The notes under the pieces: generated by a model
Seen by the model: only the letters and a program-made list of their open reading frames with translations
What the model was told of the DNA's origin: nothing
The model's database searches: none
Shown: piece by piece, positions 24,998 through 37,357 of the stretch
Layout of the letters: every line of letters starts with the position of its first letter
Numbering within the stretch: position 1 is the stretch's first letter
Translations under genes and position numbers: made by a program
Source: Cheiracanthium punctorium
Lineage: Eukaryota; Arthropoda; Arachnida; Araneae; Cheiracanthiidae
NCBI GenBank assembly: GCA_038373885.1
Contig: JAWZYV010011906.1
Location: 124,001-188,000, forward strand
Reading direction: 5' to 3'
Length of the DNA stretch: 64,000 nt

Positions 24998-25759
24998 AGA
25001 ATAAAGAACATTTTGGATGTACTTCAAAGCAAATAAGATAATCTAACGTTTGAAAAAAAAAACCATCCTAAATGGTTATTTGTATTATTTATTAATTTTA
25101 GATATTTAATGATTAAAAATGAAAAATAATCTTAAATAGTTATTATTAGTAGTACTTATTTAGAAATTTATTAATTAGAAATGGGACATTTTTGATATGT
25201 ACAGATATTGTACTTATCAGAACAGTAAAGAATAATATTCATCCATTATTTGAAAATAAAATCCATTCTTATTTTGGATGAATATTTTCCGATTATTATG
25301 TCGTAAAAATCTTTGTCTTAAGGATGCCAACATTTCTTTCTCGATCGATAGCAATGAAATATTACTCATCCGATTTTCACTTTGGGTGAATCTCTTACAT
25401 GTGTGAATTCTTTTTAAAGCATGGGTCTTCTAGCCTCCGACAAATAGTCCATTTTTTGAGATATTCAAATTACAAATGCAAAGGACATTTTTTTAATATA
25501 GAAATTTATTATTTTTTTTCTTTTTTCGCATTAAAGTATTTATCAAAAGAACAAACAAAATATTTTCAACATAACAAGTAATTTTATTATATTCAGAATA
25601 AGTTACATGAAACAGCAGTGCATTTTCTTATTATATAAAGAAATTACGCAAGAATTTCAAGTAAGAAGAGACAAGAAATGATTTAATTTCAAAAATCATT
25701 TTAAAAAATGATTTTATTTATTTTAATTTAAAACCAAATTAAACGCATCCCACAGATAG
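24998..25759. other. No recognised feature
   Basis: AT-rich. The phrase ATTATTTATTAATTTTAGA-type recurs loosely at 25085 and 25150, which is low complexity. Confidence 0.5.
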
Positions 25760-26070
25760 ACATTGCCGTTCTGTAATTCGTTCGTGTCAACTTTCACATG
25801 CACACGCATTTATATATTTTTTGTACAATCAATCAATTCAGTCGCTTAGTGGTGTTAAAGCGCTGGTTGGATGCTATCTTTTTAGAGATGACCTGGCTCA
25901 CTTTTCACCGTATATTCCTCCCGAAATTTTCGCGCTATTTGATTGGCCAAGGAACTGCGCGCGTCATCGGACGAGATGCTCTGTTATGAGCGCATCTCTT
26001 TTTCGGTCGGGACGATTTCCTTTATGACCAAAAGATGGCAGCAGTAAGAATCTTGTATAAACGGAGGTTT
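25760..26070. other. GC-richer island with CpG and CCAAT-like motifs
   Basis: A stretch with many CG dinucleotides (CCGAAATTTTCGCGC, GCGCGCGTCATCGGACGAG), a reversed CCAAT box (GATTGGCCAA) and an AAGATGGC motif (YY1-like). Such a cluster can mark a promoter, but a decayed transposon would look the same. Two overlapping 63- and 68-codon frames are not convincing. Confidence 0.2.
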
Positions 26071-26286
26071 CTCTGCGAAACCAAACAAGAAAATAATAAA
26101 ATTACCTTATAAGCCATTTCTTTGAAAAAAAAAAAGATTATTCATTGCGAAAATTTTATAAAATTGGGTTTTTAAATACGCTAAATTCAAGTTCAAAACT
26201 CTTCGCATTTTTCAGAAACCTGCTACTCATCTGCGCATCGTGCGCGGACTGAAGGCTTCGCCCCTGTTTAATATACAAAACCAACG

Positions 26287-26331
26287 AAAGAAGTTTGACT
26301 TTTACTCGAATACTTTTTTGAGAGGGTGTAC
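26287..26331. mobile_element. Lone terminal repeat of MITE family A
   Basis: AAAGAAGTTTGACTTTTACT, then CGAATACTTTTTTGAGAGGG and TGTAC, is a full right terminal repeat. I find no matching left end within a few hundred bases. Confidence 0.55.
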
Positions 26332-27236
26332 ATATCGTAAATTAAAGGCCTCATAGTTTCTTTAAAATGTATGACAACGCTTTGAGAATTCGATGTTCTG
26401 ATGTATTTCCAATCCCTGCAGTCAAATAAGGTACCAAACACAAGCATTTTATTACATTTACTGTAATACAATGATTTTCACACTGAAGTTAAAAGTAAAA
26501 AATGTATAATGTTTGGCCATGTGTTAGCGATAATATTCGCACATGCGCGTTACAGTGCACATAACTGGAATATCGCACATATTCCAATGTCTCACATACT
26601 GGATATTGGGACTTGTATGCCATTCCTTAGTGCTATCAATTAGTACCAAGTTGTTTTCGTTAAATACAGCATCTGTTACAGGGTACATCATGTAATTAAA
26701 ACATTATTTCATAAGTTGAAGCTTTTACAAATGCTTGACTGAAATATTACATTTATATCTATAATTTTAAAAAAAGAATAAATAAAACTGTCATTTATAT
26801 CCAATGAAAGTTGAAAAAATTTCACAAGAAGCTGAAACAGCGAACTTACATAAACTTTATTTATCACACTGCACAGTATTTCGCGTTTTAAAAGTGATCT
26901 CATAGTACCCCTCCCCATCCATAAAAATAAATGTATGAATGAAATGAACGTAAAAAACCGAAAGAAAGCGACATTTTTGGTTCAAAATGATGAACAGACT
27001 GATGAAAGAAATCGTTATACTTCTGTAAATGTTCTGTATCATGGTAAATTTTGTTATAGGATGTGTTCTTAATAAATAATGTAACTTTTAAACTTTTTTG
27101 GGGATTACAATTCGCCAGAGACTCCAAATATATTATTTTGTTTCTTTACAAGCCGCATTATGCGCTTAAATATTCAGCATGTTTCAATACCTACGTACGC
27201 GATTTTACTAATTGTGAAGAAACTGTATTATTACTA
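26332..27236. other. No recognised feature
   Basis: AT-rich with short overlapping minus-strand frames (26709-27127) in conflicting phases. No domain seen. Confidence 0.5.
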
Positions 27237-27365
27237 TTTATTTATTTTTTTTGTTGTTTTATTTTATTTATTTATTTATTTATTGTTAACATCACTACAA
27301 TTATTATTATTTATTTATTTATTTTTTGTTTTTATTTTATTTATTTATTTACAATTAATTTATTG
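27237..27365. repeat. (TTTA)n-rich tract
   Basis: TTTA tetranucleotides in three blocks, with TTATTGTTAACATCACT occurring at both ends. The 108- and 69-codon frames here encode only Phe, Leu, Ile and Tyr repeats. Confidence 0.9.
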
Positions 27366-27697
27366 TTAACATCACTGCCTTGTGATTGAAAAGCTGTTCA
27401 AAAGTCCTTTGGCGCTAGTATATTTTTAAAAACAACAGACTTACAAGATATGTTCAGTGTGCTTTTTGTGCTTTCAGTTTCCTTGACAATTATCTAATGC
27501 AGAAGATTTGCAGCTCTTGATCATCGTGGATACATCTCTGGTGGTACACAGTTCACTGTTTTCAGTAAACTTTTTGATTTCATCGCTTTCAATATGAATT
27601 GGTCTAATAAACGCGCTGCACCTTCCAATGAGAAATATACATTACGGAAAGTTTTAAACTACTTCTGACATACTTGAACAGTTACGACAGCTTCCCC

Positions 27698-27862
27698 TAA
27701 GGACGTTGCAAGAAAAAAATTTGGGGGGTGCCCAAAAGGCGAAAAAGGTAGAATATCTCAAAAAAAGCTTGCTTTATTCACATCCAATAAGCAAAAATCC
27801 AAAATTTGGGGATGGGGTTCCCAGGCCCCCACTGTACCCCCAACCCTCTGGCTACGTCCCTG
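27698..27862. mobile_element. hAT MITE with 8-bp TSD
   Basis: Left end TAAGGACGTTGCAAG, right end (minus) CAGGGACGTAGCCAGAGG. Flanks are GCTTCCCC (27690-27697) and CCTTCCCC (27863-27870), 7 of 8. 165 bp, no coding. Confidence 0.65.
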
Positions 27863-27912
27863 CCTTCCCCGCATGCGACAAATTCTATTCTTCGTTTCTG
27901 TTGAGTTATGTT

Positions 27913-27916
<4 letters not shown>

Positions 27917-27956
<40 letters not shown>
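27917..27956. repeat. Poly(A), 40 bp
   Basis: An uninterrupted run of A starting 55 bp after the hAT MITE at 27698-27862. It could be a retroposon tail, but the sequence to its left shows no recognisable body. Confidence 0.95.
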
Positions 27957-27957
<1 letters not shown>

Positions 27958-28137
27958 GCGACATGCCATGATGCTGCTTTTTGCTGTCTGACGTTAAACT
28001 AGCCATGTAAACGTGTAACAATTTTGTCAAAATTTATTCAGGACTAAAGCTCATATGCCTGATGCCATTATATATTTCATTTTGATCTGACGACAAAGAA
28101 ATGAACTTTTCGGACAAATAAATGCATTTTAAAAATC

Positions 28138-28290
28138 AAGTTCTGGACTTTCAGTCTGTCCACCTAACGGTCTGGAGTGTTGAGCGGTTTTCACCAGGTG
28201 TAACGTGAATACACGTTGTAACACCTTAAAAAAGTCCTGCACCCAGGGCACACACCCTTGGTACCCCTCGTGCAGGTTTGCCTAAAAGAA
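28138..28290 (+). mobile_element. 5'-truncated SINE, main family
   Basis: Begins near the B box (AAGTTCTGGACTTTC), then carries the core CTAACGGTCTGGAG, GGTTTTCACCAGGTGTAACG, ACACCTTAAAAAAGTCC and GTGCAGGTTTGCC. The A-box head is missing. Confidence 0.7.
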
Positions 28291-28942
28291 CCCACACAAT
28301 TAAAGGTTCAAAAGTGACCTATCGTTTTACTTGATGTAATAAGGAATACTATTGGTAGAAACTACTTAAAAATGGCCTGCCTCGTACTGAAGAGAAATTT
28401 TAAATTGTACAGAACCTAAAATATTGCACGTAATTTTCATACTTTATTTTTTAAATAATTTATAATGGCTCAAAAAGGTGCTGAAAAGAACTTTTTTCTT
28501 TATTTTTTTTCATATTATTTACGAACGATGAAATGATATTTTTAAAAATTCATACGTGAATACATACACATATCGTTTTGATTTGAAACAGTTTATGCTT
28601 CAAATCTCCTGAAAATAAATTTCGAAAATATCAGCTAACATAGTTATAATAGAAACCTAACCTCTGTTCTGAAAATGTTATGTATACTACCATTCTTCGC
28701 ATTTTGTTATATTTACGTCAATAGTAATGAAGCTAAACATTGTTACATTACCCAATTGCTAGCTTCTCCAATTTTCACCTTAGAGCATTGCAATTTCATA
28801 TTTTGGGTACATTGGATTCAAACAATCGATTGAATTAACAAAAGAGTAATAGTCTATATAGCAAATCACAAAGTTAATTTATGTAGATGGTTCCTCGGGA
28901 AGTAATAATTTATGCTAAAAGAAAGAAGATGCTAAGCCAGGA

Positions 28943-29121
28943 CATTAGCGTATATAGGTTTCAATTTCGGGAGGGGGGAGGATCCGGAATTTTAAACAGC
29001 ATTATTACCAGAGTTAATATAAATGTTTTAATTAGAGTTAATATAAATTGCTTTACATTTTCGGAGGGGGCCTGGGCCCCTCGCCCCTCCCTATCCTTAA
29101 ATACTCCCACTGACGCTACTG
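28943..29121. mobile_element. hAT MITE with 8-bp TSD
   Basis: Left end CATTAGCGTATATAGG, right end (minus) CAGTAGCGTCAGTGGG. Flanks are AGCCAGGA (28935-28942) and AGCCATGA (29122-29129), 7 of 8. Inside, the phrase AGAGTTAATATAAAT occurs twice in tandem. Confidence 0.65.
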
Positions 29122-29129
29122 AGCCATGA

Positions 29130-30496
29130 ATATATCTCAACAGCTTTTGAATGTGGAAATTATAGAAGTCAAGATGTCGCTCATGTTCTTTCTTTTCTTA
29201 TAAGGTTCTGAATATGCGTTTTAAGGTGACAATACTTTCGGAATAAACGATACCACACGTTTTGAGGCTACAACCTTCAAAATTAAGAATCTGCTTTCGA
29301 ATTATAAACTCTTAACTGGAGAGCCGGCGACTGAAAGGATAAGGGCCCGTCCTTCTCTTGAAACCCGCTTATAGCTATATCGCCGCTATATAGCTATATA
29401 CCCGCTTATAGCCGATGTTAGCTTAACTAGGTTGAAAACAAATTATATAGGCAATAACTATGAAACGAATATAAATTTTCAATTCTTCTTTTTTCTTAGC
29501 ATTTTATGATCCATTACTACTGGCAAACGAAATTTTAGAGATCGTGATATCAGCATTTTATAACCTTTCAAATAGATCCCAAAGAAATAAATCACGACAA
29601 CTATAGTAATTGCCGCCAAAGTGCTTAAAATAACCGTGAGAATGAAGGTCTCTCAACAAAACGAATACTTGTCCAAAACTGACAGTTTTTAGGAAGATTT
29701 AAAAAAAAAAAAAAAACTACCATAACAAGTGATACTTTTGTTGAAACACCGCGAAATTTTCTCGCATCAAACACAAGGACATCGTATGTTTCCTTTAGTC
29801 AGTGAATTGGTTTCAGAACGATGGAACAAGGAGCGAAAACTGAAGGAATGACACTCATTCCTTTTCGGAATTTTTGTGCAAGTGTTGTTGAGAAACAGAT
29901 TCTGTCGATTGTCTTGGTCGAACTTTGCCACGGAAATCTCAACCTTCAAAAAGTGAACGGAGACAACAAATACTGATCCCTTTAAAAGAAGGGATCAGTC
30001 TTTGTTGCAAACGTCATTTCTAAATTGGTAATGAGATTTTTTTTCAAGCGTAATTAAATTTTTACACCCAGTTTTTTAATTAGAACGAGTGCAGAATATG
30101 CATTCAACTACTTTATAACCATTGGCTTTTCTTCCATAATATACCTGTTGCCATGCAAATAATGTACGCTGCTGTTATTTCAGAATGTAGGGCTAAACAT
30201 TTATAGAAGTTGTCAGAAATTTAAATGTTTCATACTGAATATCTTTTCTATATTATCCTTTCATTGCATCAAAATAAAATAATTTTTATTACTTGACTGT
30301 TATTATATATCTTCTTTCCTGGATCAAAATCAGTTGGAAATTTTAAATAAATATTAGCCATTTTAGGTACAAAATCTCTAGATACATTCTATTTTACTTT
30401 CTTTTTATGCACATCTGAAAATACGAATATATTACTAGAATACTCAACAGCTGATGTTAGTAAAGTGTTATGTTAGTGTAAAATTTAGATGAACTT
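29130..30496. other. No recognised feature
   Basis: Contains a local TATAGCTATAT / CGCTTATAG cluster at 29365-29415 and an A15 run at 29701. No genes seen. Confidence 0.5.
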
Positions 30497-30507
30497 TGTA
30501 TAATAAC

Positions 30508-30693
30508 ACGCCGCCCATGTGGTATAGTGGCTTAAAAACCATTCTATCATGCCTCGGTTCCGGATTCGAATCCCATGCTTGCCATGGATGTTAACTTTTC
30601 CGTCCTTTCATAGGGGTAAAATGGCCGCAATACCTTCGCGTTTTTGTAGTGGACTATGCCTCATCGGAAGTGCCCGCCCGTTGAAAAAGAAAA
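30508..30693 (+). mobile_element. tRNA-derived SINE with near-perfect TSD
   Basis: Flanked by TGTATAATAAC (30497-30507) and TGTATAATGAC (30694-30704), 10 of 11 identical. The head has an A-box-like GGTATAGTGGCTTAAAAACC and a B box GATTCGAATCCC. The 3' part (GGGGTAAAATGGCCGC, GTGCCCGCCCGTTGAAAA) is organised like the tail at 54602-54840 but is more diverged. It is non-coding. Confidence 0.7.
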
Positions 30694-30780
30694 TGTATAA
30701 TGACGCACATAAAATTGTATTTATACCGTCGAGTACCATTTTATGTGTTTTTTTATACAAAGTGTCTACTCGTTTTACGG

Positions 30781-30980
30781 GCCTCACCATGGCACAGTGG
30801 TTATGTCACTGAAAATGGTAGACGGCCGAAGTGTGAAGGTCCCAGGTTCGGATCCCATCGCGCGGCTGTCGATCTAACGATCTGAAGTTTTGGTAGGTTT
30901 TCTCCAGATTTAACGTGCGTTAGAACCTCCTAGAAAGTCCGCCTACCATCCTTGGCATATCGCCCTAGCGTAGCGTCTGA
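30781..30980 (+). mobile_element. tRNA-derived SINE, main family
   Basis: Full tRNA-like head (CTCACCATGGCACAGTGG, B box GGTTCGGATCCC), core CTAACGATCTGAAG, GGTTTTCTCCAGATTTAACG, AGAACCTCCTAGAAAGTCC. It lies about 80 bp downstream of the other-family SINE at 30508, in the same orientation. Confidence 0.75.
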
Positions 30981-31476
30981 TAGCGCGCGAAACGCCTCAT
31001 ATATTTATTTGCTAAAGTTTCAGCCTAGCAGCTGAAACATCTTGTCCGCACGTGTTCTGGTAACCTTTTTATAACTGAATAATTATGTGAAATAGCAGTT
31101 ATATGATTATGTGGAAAAACCTCCAAAATAATCTGCAGACATAAATACAATACCATCACGTATGGCAGCTATACTTAGTCGGTTCTACCTCTGGGATATG
31201 GTTGGATTTGTCTAGAATTTGAGACGCATTTTCGTTATGTTCTTGTTTACACACACTCGTATCAGCAGTAAACGGAAGAGCCAAAGGACGCTTGCAACTA
31301 AACACAACATCCACTACCGAAAATCCGGTGACATATAGTCTACATTTTATTTACGTCGTATCTGGAAAATGAAAGTCGAAGGTGAAGGTTGTTCAGTTTT
31401 TCAGTGATAAAAAGTGGATCTTAAAGCAGACAGTTATTATTATGAAAAACCCCTGCTTCTTTAACAATTGCTTTTT

Positions 31477-31680
31477 TTATAATCCACTTGTTTCTTGATG
31501 CTCCATCAGGGAATTCACGCAACCTTGCGCTACTTTTGTCAATAATTTTGCACCGGCCAATGTGTTCAATATGGATGAGTCCGCAAGGTCAAGGAAAACC
31601 ACATTGAGGGGGTCTTGACGATGCTCTACTTGAAGGGATGAAACGGCCTTCAGGACTGTTGTTCTAAGAGGTGATCTCAT
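31477..31680 (-). pseudogene. Possible non-LTR reverse transcriptase fragment
   Basis: A minus-strand open frame of 67 codons contains LNVVFLDLADSS preceded by LRTTVLKAVSSLQVEHRQ. This resembles RT motif A of LINE-type enzymes (hydrophobic-FLDL-x-x-AF), but the usual Ala-Phe after the loop is Ser-Ser and no YxDD motif follows. Its base composition is closer to coding than its surroundings. It could supply evidence of the LINE that moved the SINEs, but the match is short and uncertain. Confidence 0.35.
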
Positions 31681-32307
31681 TTACAACACTAAATGAAAAA
31701 CGCGATCTACGTGTCACGATCAGGACCCGACTACAGATTACCTAAAATGAACGTGTCCCTGAAACTGATTGCTAATCGAGTTTACATGGGGAAATAATAG
31801 GAAGAGGGAAACTTTTGCAGATTCAAACAGAGCTGCACAGATTCGTGCACCTAATTTATAAACAAATTACTTACAGCCAATTCATTGTATCGAATTTAAA
31901 AGGCTTCGTATACATTAAGCGGGTAAAAAAAAATTAATATACAGAAAAAAAGGCTGAAACATTCTGACTGCTTTGCTCGAAATCAGCTTGGTGTATTTTA
32001 GAGCTGGAGGCAACTTAGTCTTATGGAGGACAGATAGCAATAGTAAAAAACTGAACGTTGTTTTCCTTACGTTTCTTTACGTGCGAACTCTAAAATTAGA
32101 AAAGTATCGAATGTGAAGAGTTCAATATTCATCTTCCTCTTCCTTTTGCAAATAATTATTCACTTGAAGGTAGATTATTTACACACCAAGAATGTGCGCT
32201 GTTAAAAGCTATTGTTCAATTAATCAGAGTGCCTGTGTTATTTTGTGTATAATTGCAATTTTTAAGAACCTGCCTTCTATAAAACATAAGGTTGGGAATT
32301 CTCAGTA

Positions 32308-33367
32308 CGAGGCTGTCTGAAAAGAACACAACCTTTGTTTGGAAAAAATATATGTTACTTACAGGACGGAACGGGGACCCCGATTCCCTATAAATGAGTG
32401 TCCTTGCGCTTCTACACACTAAAAACTGCCGCGAAGACACTTCTGAGAGTCTTTTCGCGAAATGGCCCTACACCGTCAATGGAATCTCGACGTATCACCA
32501 TACAATGGAGCTAAATTAGCTCCATCCTTTCTATGTAGAAACTTTTCACCATGATTTGATTCAATTGAACAGTTTCAGCACTACATCATAGTTCAACGTT
32601 TCCCCACAGAAAAATTGCAGCTAATTCAGCACCATTTTATGGTGAAATGTTAATTATTATTATTGTGTACCCTCCGCCATCGTGATCTGCAGTATCTCTC
32701 AAATTGGGATCTTTTTAATGTCGTTCGCCTCAGAAGTCAGGAAGAGTCATGACTGGCGAGTTAGGGAGGTCGGAGAATGATTGGAATTTCATTATTCTCC
32801 TCTCTACTCTCATGTGGTTATTCCAGGAAAAGACATCCAGGAGTGTTCTCTGCAGCCTAAAACATAGACCCACAAGTGGAAAAGTAAACTGAGCAATAAA
32901 AGTGCAAAACATTTCTTTCTATTCTAGCAAAATGACCGTGACGAGCTTGGCCAAAAAGTCAGAAATCTTTTTCTTTCTAAGGACGCGAGCATTTCTTGTG
33001 TTCCACTTTAAAATACCATCAAATGCTTATTTCCACTTCGAGCGACTTCAGTGTATTGTTATACTAATCGACATCGCTGAATAATAATTAAAAAAAAACA
33101 GTTCCAGCCTCTTTGTTTAATAGGCATTAAAGCCTAATGAGATTGTCCCTTTTCTTTCGTTGTTCACCCTAAAGGATGGGGGGGGGGGGGGAATCGAGAA
33201 CCTAATGGGCCAGCTTGTTATCATTTTTGCAAAATTTGATGGGGTCTAAAGATTAAATGCGTGGAGGCGCAAAGATCCTAATTTGAGGATTACTAAAGCC
33301 GGAACCCCACCATGTAAATAATATACATTTCCCGGACAAAAGTTGGATGCTCTTCAGACAACCCTCG
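32308..33367. mobile_element. Mariner-like transposon, degenerate
   Basis: Left end CGAGGCTGTCTGAAAAGAAC and right end (minus) CGAGGGTTGTCTGAAGAGCA are inverted repeats, with TA at 32306-32307 and 33368-33369. The 1,060-bp length, including a 159-bp foldback MITE (32492-32650), is near mariner size. I cannot read a transposase in it on either strand, so assignment rests on ends and TA flanks. Confidence 0.6.
32492..32650. mobile_element. Foldback MITE, family B
   Basis: The left arm TCACCATACAATGGAGCTAA is inverted at the right as the complement of TCACCATAAAATGGTGCTGA. The two halves pair for about 60 bp each. It is homologous over its full length to 34086-34240. It sits inside the mariner at 32308-33367. 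Confidence 0.65.
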
Positions 33368-33617
33368 TATTTTCATACAGCTTTGTGAATGAAGTTATCT
33401 TATCAAGAGTTATGACAGGATTATAGTTTCCTTTTTATACAACCCATTAACTTATTATAATCAGTTACTGGTGACTTCACTTAATTTTTTGTAACGTTAA
33501 CAGTAAGTGACTAGCGCTAGGAAAATATACGGCTTTTGACAAATAAAACTTTTTAATTTACCTGGTAAAGTTTTTCCCAGGAAATATCATCAAAAACTCT
33601 TCTATTATAAAATACCA

Positions 33618-33708
33618 CAGACTATCCGTCCCCCACGGAGGGCATTCCCCCCTCTAGGCCAAGGACCCTAGTGCAGTCAATCGGCCTTAATCTACAAACA
33701 CACCACAG
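33618..33708 (+). mobile_element. 3' fragment of a SINE, second tail type
   Basis: Only the tail remains: CCCCCACGGAGGGCAT, CTAGGCCAAGGACCCTAGTG and AATCGGCCTTAAT align with the 3' ends at 40898-41121 and 44468-44712. The head is missing, as expected of an extreme 5' truncation. Confidence 0.6.
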
Positions 33709-34085
33709 ATTATGAACTCTGAAAGCTTTATGAACCATTAGACAGTTAGAAAAATGTTCTTATTAAAGAATATTTAAATCATTTTTTTAGATTATTATAT
33801 TAAATTAGTTTCTATATTACTGCGTTAATATCTGAATATTTGAAATAATATGCAGAAAAATATTTCGTGGCAACACTTTCTGAGAAAGTTTTAAGTAAAA
33901 ATAAACAGCAGTAGTTTCATTGTTTCAGTTTTTAAGACCTTGAATCTGTTGAAACTATATTATTTTCAAGTTATCACACAATCTTATCTCTATGAACTAT
34001 TTCTTGTGGCTTTCTTTTTTAAACAGTTGTGTATGCCATTTCAGCTCTTAAAACCATTTCAGGAAGACCGATGTCTAATAATCTT

Positions 34086-34240
34086 GTAACCATACCATAC
34101 AATGGACCTAAATTCGCTGCATCCTTTCTATGGAAAAACGTTTCCCCATGGGTGGGTTCCACAGCACCAAATCATGGTTCAACGTTTCTCCATAGAAAGG
34201 TTGAAATTAATTCAGCACCATTTTATCGTGAAAAGTTTAC
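34086..34240. mobile_element. Foldback MITE, family B
   Basis: Same foldback as 32492-32650: ACAATGGACCTAAATTCGCT near the left and AATTCAGCACCATTTTATCG near the right, with CAACGTTTC-CCATAGAAA in the middle. The 82-codon open frame across it is by chance. Confidence 0.65.
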
Positions 34241-36033
34241 TACTTTTTTTAACAGTGTAGAAATAGTTATATTTTGAACAATTCATTGACGAACTCCCTA
34301 GTAAGTTTGTCTAAAAAGAGAATGGGTCGACAAATATTTCATAATGTCAGTTAATAGTTCGCAGGAAAATTGCTTGCTCACTATACCGATACGATAATTC
34401 AAACTTTTTTAATGTGCGTTCGTAATCTCCCAAACTATGACAATGAATGATGATAATATCTGTAATACTGAAAAATAAGTTATATTGAAATTTATTATAA
34501 CTGAATTTGTTCTGTACGATTTTTTATTGGAAGATATATTTAATTCATTAATTTGAAATCTTCGTAAAAAAGAAGTTTGCTATAACGAGATTTCACTGTA
34601 TAAGAAAAAAGATAAATTCTGCGTATGGCTAAAGTTTCTATTCAAATAACTAGCGCGAAATGAGTCTAAAATATTTTATTAGGAATAAAGTATTGATGCC
34701 AAGAGGTTTCTCTGGCATTTAAGTACTAGTTTCGCACATTTAGGCACAGTTGGACGGACATCGCTGATATTTTTTAAAATTATTTTTTCTCTATTTCTTT
34801 TCTGATCGTCCACATATTTCTGTTTAAAATTTTGAATTTTTGCTTAGAAACACGAAGCATATCACAGTCGGGAAGATTTACAGGAAGCATTTAAAAGGTA
34901 TTGTTCTATTCTAACACCTAATATCATTTGTATTGCATATGGAATTGGCTCATTATTTATCTTCACACATGTTTTCAACAACATTGATGTATTTTTCTAC
35001 AATTTGAGCAATGAAAATTATTAATTATTGCTTTTTATGCTTAACTTTATTTAAATTGCTTCAGTTTTCTGTTTGTTTTTTTAAGTTCAGAAAATTACTA
35101 AACATGATGTTGTATTTAATATAACATGGACGTATGACATAATTTATGCTCTTTTTCTTTAACCCAGAACCAAAATACCTTATTGTAGTCTAAGGAATTG
35201 CAGGGATTATCTTAATTGTATTGATTTGATGACACTCATGTATTTTGTATTAATTTTATGACAAGTAAACCGATTTTGATTTAATTAACATTCCGTCAAC
35301 CGTGAATTAACTTACCTTGATCTAAAAGGAAAAACTAATACTATGCTACAAAAGAAAAATCAAGCTATGATGGAAAGCTATGGTAACGAACGTAACAAAT
35401 TAATCTTCTTAATTTTCCATTTTGTTTTCCGCAGTACATGTTTTGGGTCAAATCCTTGACCATTAAGCAACTAATCCACATTTGCGGTGCGTCTAAAGCA
35501 TTGTTTTGAGGCTGGTCCGTTTCAGTGATTAATATATAGTTATGTAAGAATAACGAACGATTTTTTAGAATCTATAGATTTTTTTAAGGATATCGACATA
35601 AGTGTTCTTTAATTATGTAACATGTTATAACTAATGTAATTAAAGCTGCGTTAAGGCTACTTTATTAAATATCAATTACCGATCGTATTACTTACTTTTA
35701 TATTAAAATCGTGGTGATGTTATTAAAAGTAATATTTTATTTAAAATTTATCTTATGGCTAGTTCGATAAAGTTTAGAATAGGGACGGAATATATTCGTA
35801 TCTTGCGATGCTGCAAAGGAATTTTAAAACCAAAACTGGGATATGTATCACCTAAAACGATTCAAGTTACGATCCCTTTGCAAGCTTTAAATAATAGAAT
35901 GCATGTATGAAGAATCTCCCTAAAACAGGGATCAAACGAGGCAGTTGCTCTGAGCGTGAGCCCCCTTCCCCCTCCCCCCCCCCTAACCATTACCATGCGC
36001 ACAATCAGTGCTGTGGACCCCAAAATCAAGAAA
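34241..36033. other. No recognised feature
   Basis: AT-rich with almost no open frames, ending in a C-rich run at 35960-35985 beside the Tc1 remnant. Confidence 0.5.
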
Positions 36034-36487
36034 TTACACTTTCTTTTGGTACAGATATGTAAATTGTTTGCGTGTTATGCAAGTATGAAAATATATTTTC
36101 CATGTATACATAAAAGGCACAGTATGTTTTATATATGCGCATACACACACAGTACGGGACATTTTCTTATCTATAAACCAATTTTTCACCATTTTGGCGA
36201 TGGGCTTTGGATCATTATCCTGCTGAAAGAACCATGCAACATGCATCTTTTGCTACCAAAAGGCAACATCTGATCAACTAAAATATTTTTATAAGCATTC
36301 GGATGGATCCAACAATCCCATCAATGTTTACGAGGGGGACGACGCCATCATGATGTAAATCGCCCGAGATCATTACTGATTCGTTTCCTAGATTTACCAT
36401 TGGACTTTGGTACCGAGGATAGATTCTGGGTGAGCTACCGTCCCCAAAGCAAAAGGATATGCAGCTACACACTAAATATTGGTGCAT
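36034..36487 (-). pseudogene. Tc1-like transposase remnant, frameshifted
   Basis: Two minus-strand pieces follow each other. The first (36487-36278) contains PRYQSPMVNLGNESVMISGD and DGVVPLVNIDGIVGS, matching the Tc1 region before the second catalytic Asp (family form: SVMVWG, then PLV-IDG). The second (36246-36034) contains FQQDNDPKPIAKMVKNWF, the block with the second Asp of the DDE triad; His-Thr in the family is Pro-Ile here. A stop and frame change separate the pieces, and the third catalytic region is unrecognisable. No terminal repeats were found. It is a dead fragment. Confidence 0.8.
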
Positions 36488-37129
36488 CTTGTTACATTAA
36501 GACGATTAATTACAACAAAAGTTTAAAAAACTCGATCGTCCCAGACCTAGGGGATTTCTGCTTTCAACTCTTCAAATGCACGCTTGGTATATTTTAAATT
36601 AACAATTTTCACTCATATTATTAGTTGCACACCATGTAGGAGGACTTGAGCTACAAATTACTGTTTTACATCATTGAAAAGTTTTTCTTCACCAACCAGC
36701 TCAGCTGGACAGCAAAAAAAAATCGGCAACCTGGAAGACGAAAAAAAAAAAAAAAGAGCTGGAATGGAAAGAGCAGAGACGCGCAAAATCCTTATAGCAT
36801 TAGTTAACTATAACATGAAATCAAATATTTTAAAAAAATAATAATAATACATAAAAATAAATAAATCTTTCCAAAACTTCTTGATAGATATAGCCTGTTA
36901 GGGGCATTTTATAAGTAAAATAAAAATCTCTCTTTTTTACTTACAAAATGTAAATTTATTTTCAATATCATGTACTTATCTGTATTTTAACATCTATTTT
37001 TTTCGGTTACAATCGAAATTCTCTAGGTTCTTAAACAACTTCTATTTCCGTCTTCTGATGGGCACTTTGTCATCCGGACAAAAGCCGGAAGTGCTGGTTA
37101 CCTCATTAAGGGAAAACGCCATTTGTGGC

Positions 37130-37357
37130 CAACCATGGCCGAGTAGGTTAAGACACTGAACATGGTGGGTAGCTGAATTGTTAAGGGTCAGAGTTCTGGC
37201 CTACCACGTGGCTGTCAATCTAACGGTCCGGAGTTTTGGGCAGTTTTCTCCCCATGTAACGTGAATATGCCGAAGAAACCCATATAAAGTCCTCATCCCA
37301 AGGCATACCCACTAGACAAATAGCCCTCCTGTAGCTTTGCTTTAAAAACACAAAACC
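37130..37357 (+). mobile_element. tRNA-derived SINE, main family
   Basis: Head CCAACCATGGCCGAGTAGGTTAAG with a decayed B box (CAGAGTTCTGGCC), core CTAACGGTCCGGAG, CAGTTTTCTCCCCATGTAACG, AAAGTCC, then CCTCCTGTAGCTTTGC. It stands about 290 bp upstream of the large hAT. Confidence 0.75.

Noticed and set aside
27063..27389. 108-codon plus-strand frame with a hydrophobic end
   Set aside because: The hydrophobic part is the (TTTA)n tract; no domain, and it overlaps another frame.
27870..27956. Processed pseudogene ending in poly(A)40
   Set aside because: The ~50 bp between the hAT MITE and the A run show no coding or SINE similarity.
30508..30600. Possible tRNA gene (B box GATTCGAATCCC)
   Set aside because: Stems do not close and a SINE body with a target duplication follows.
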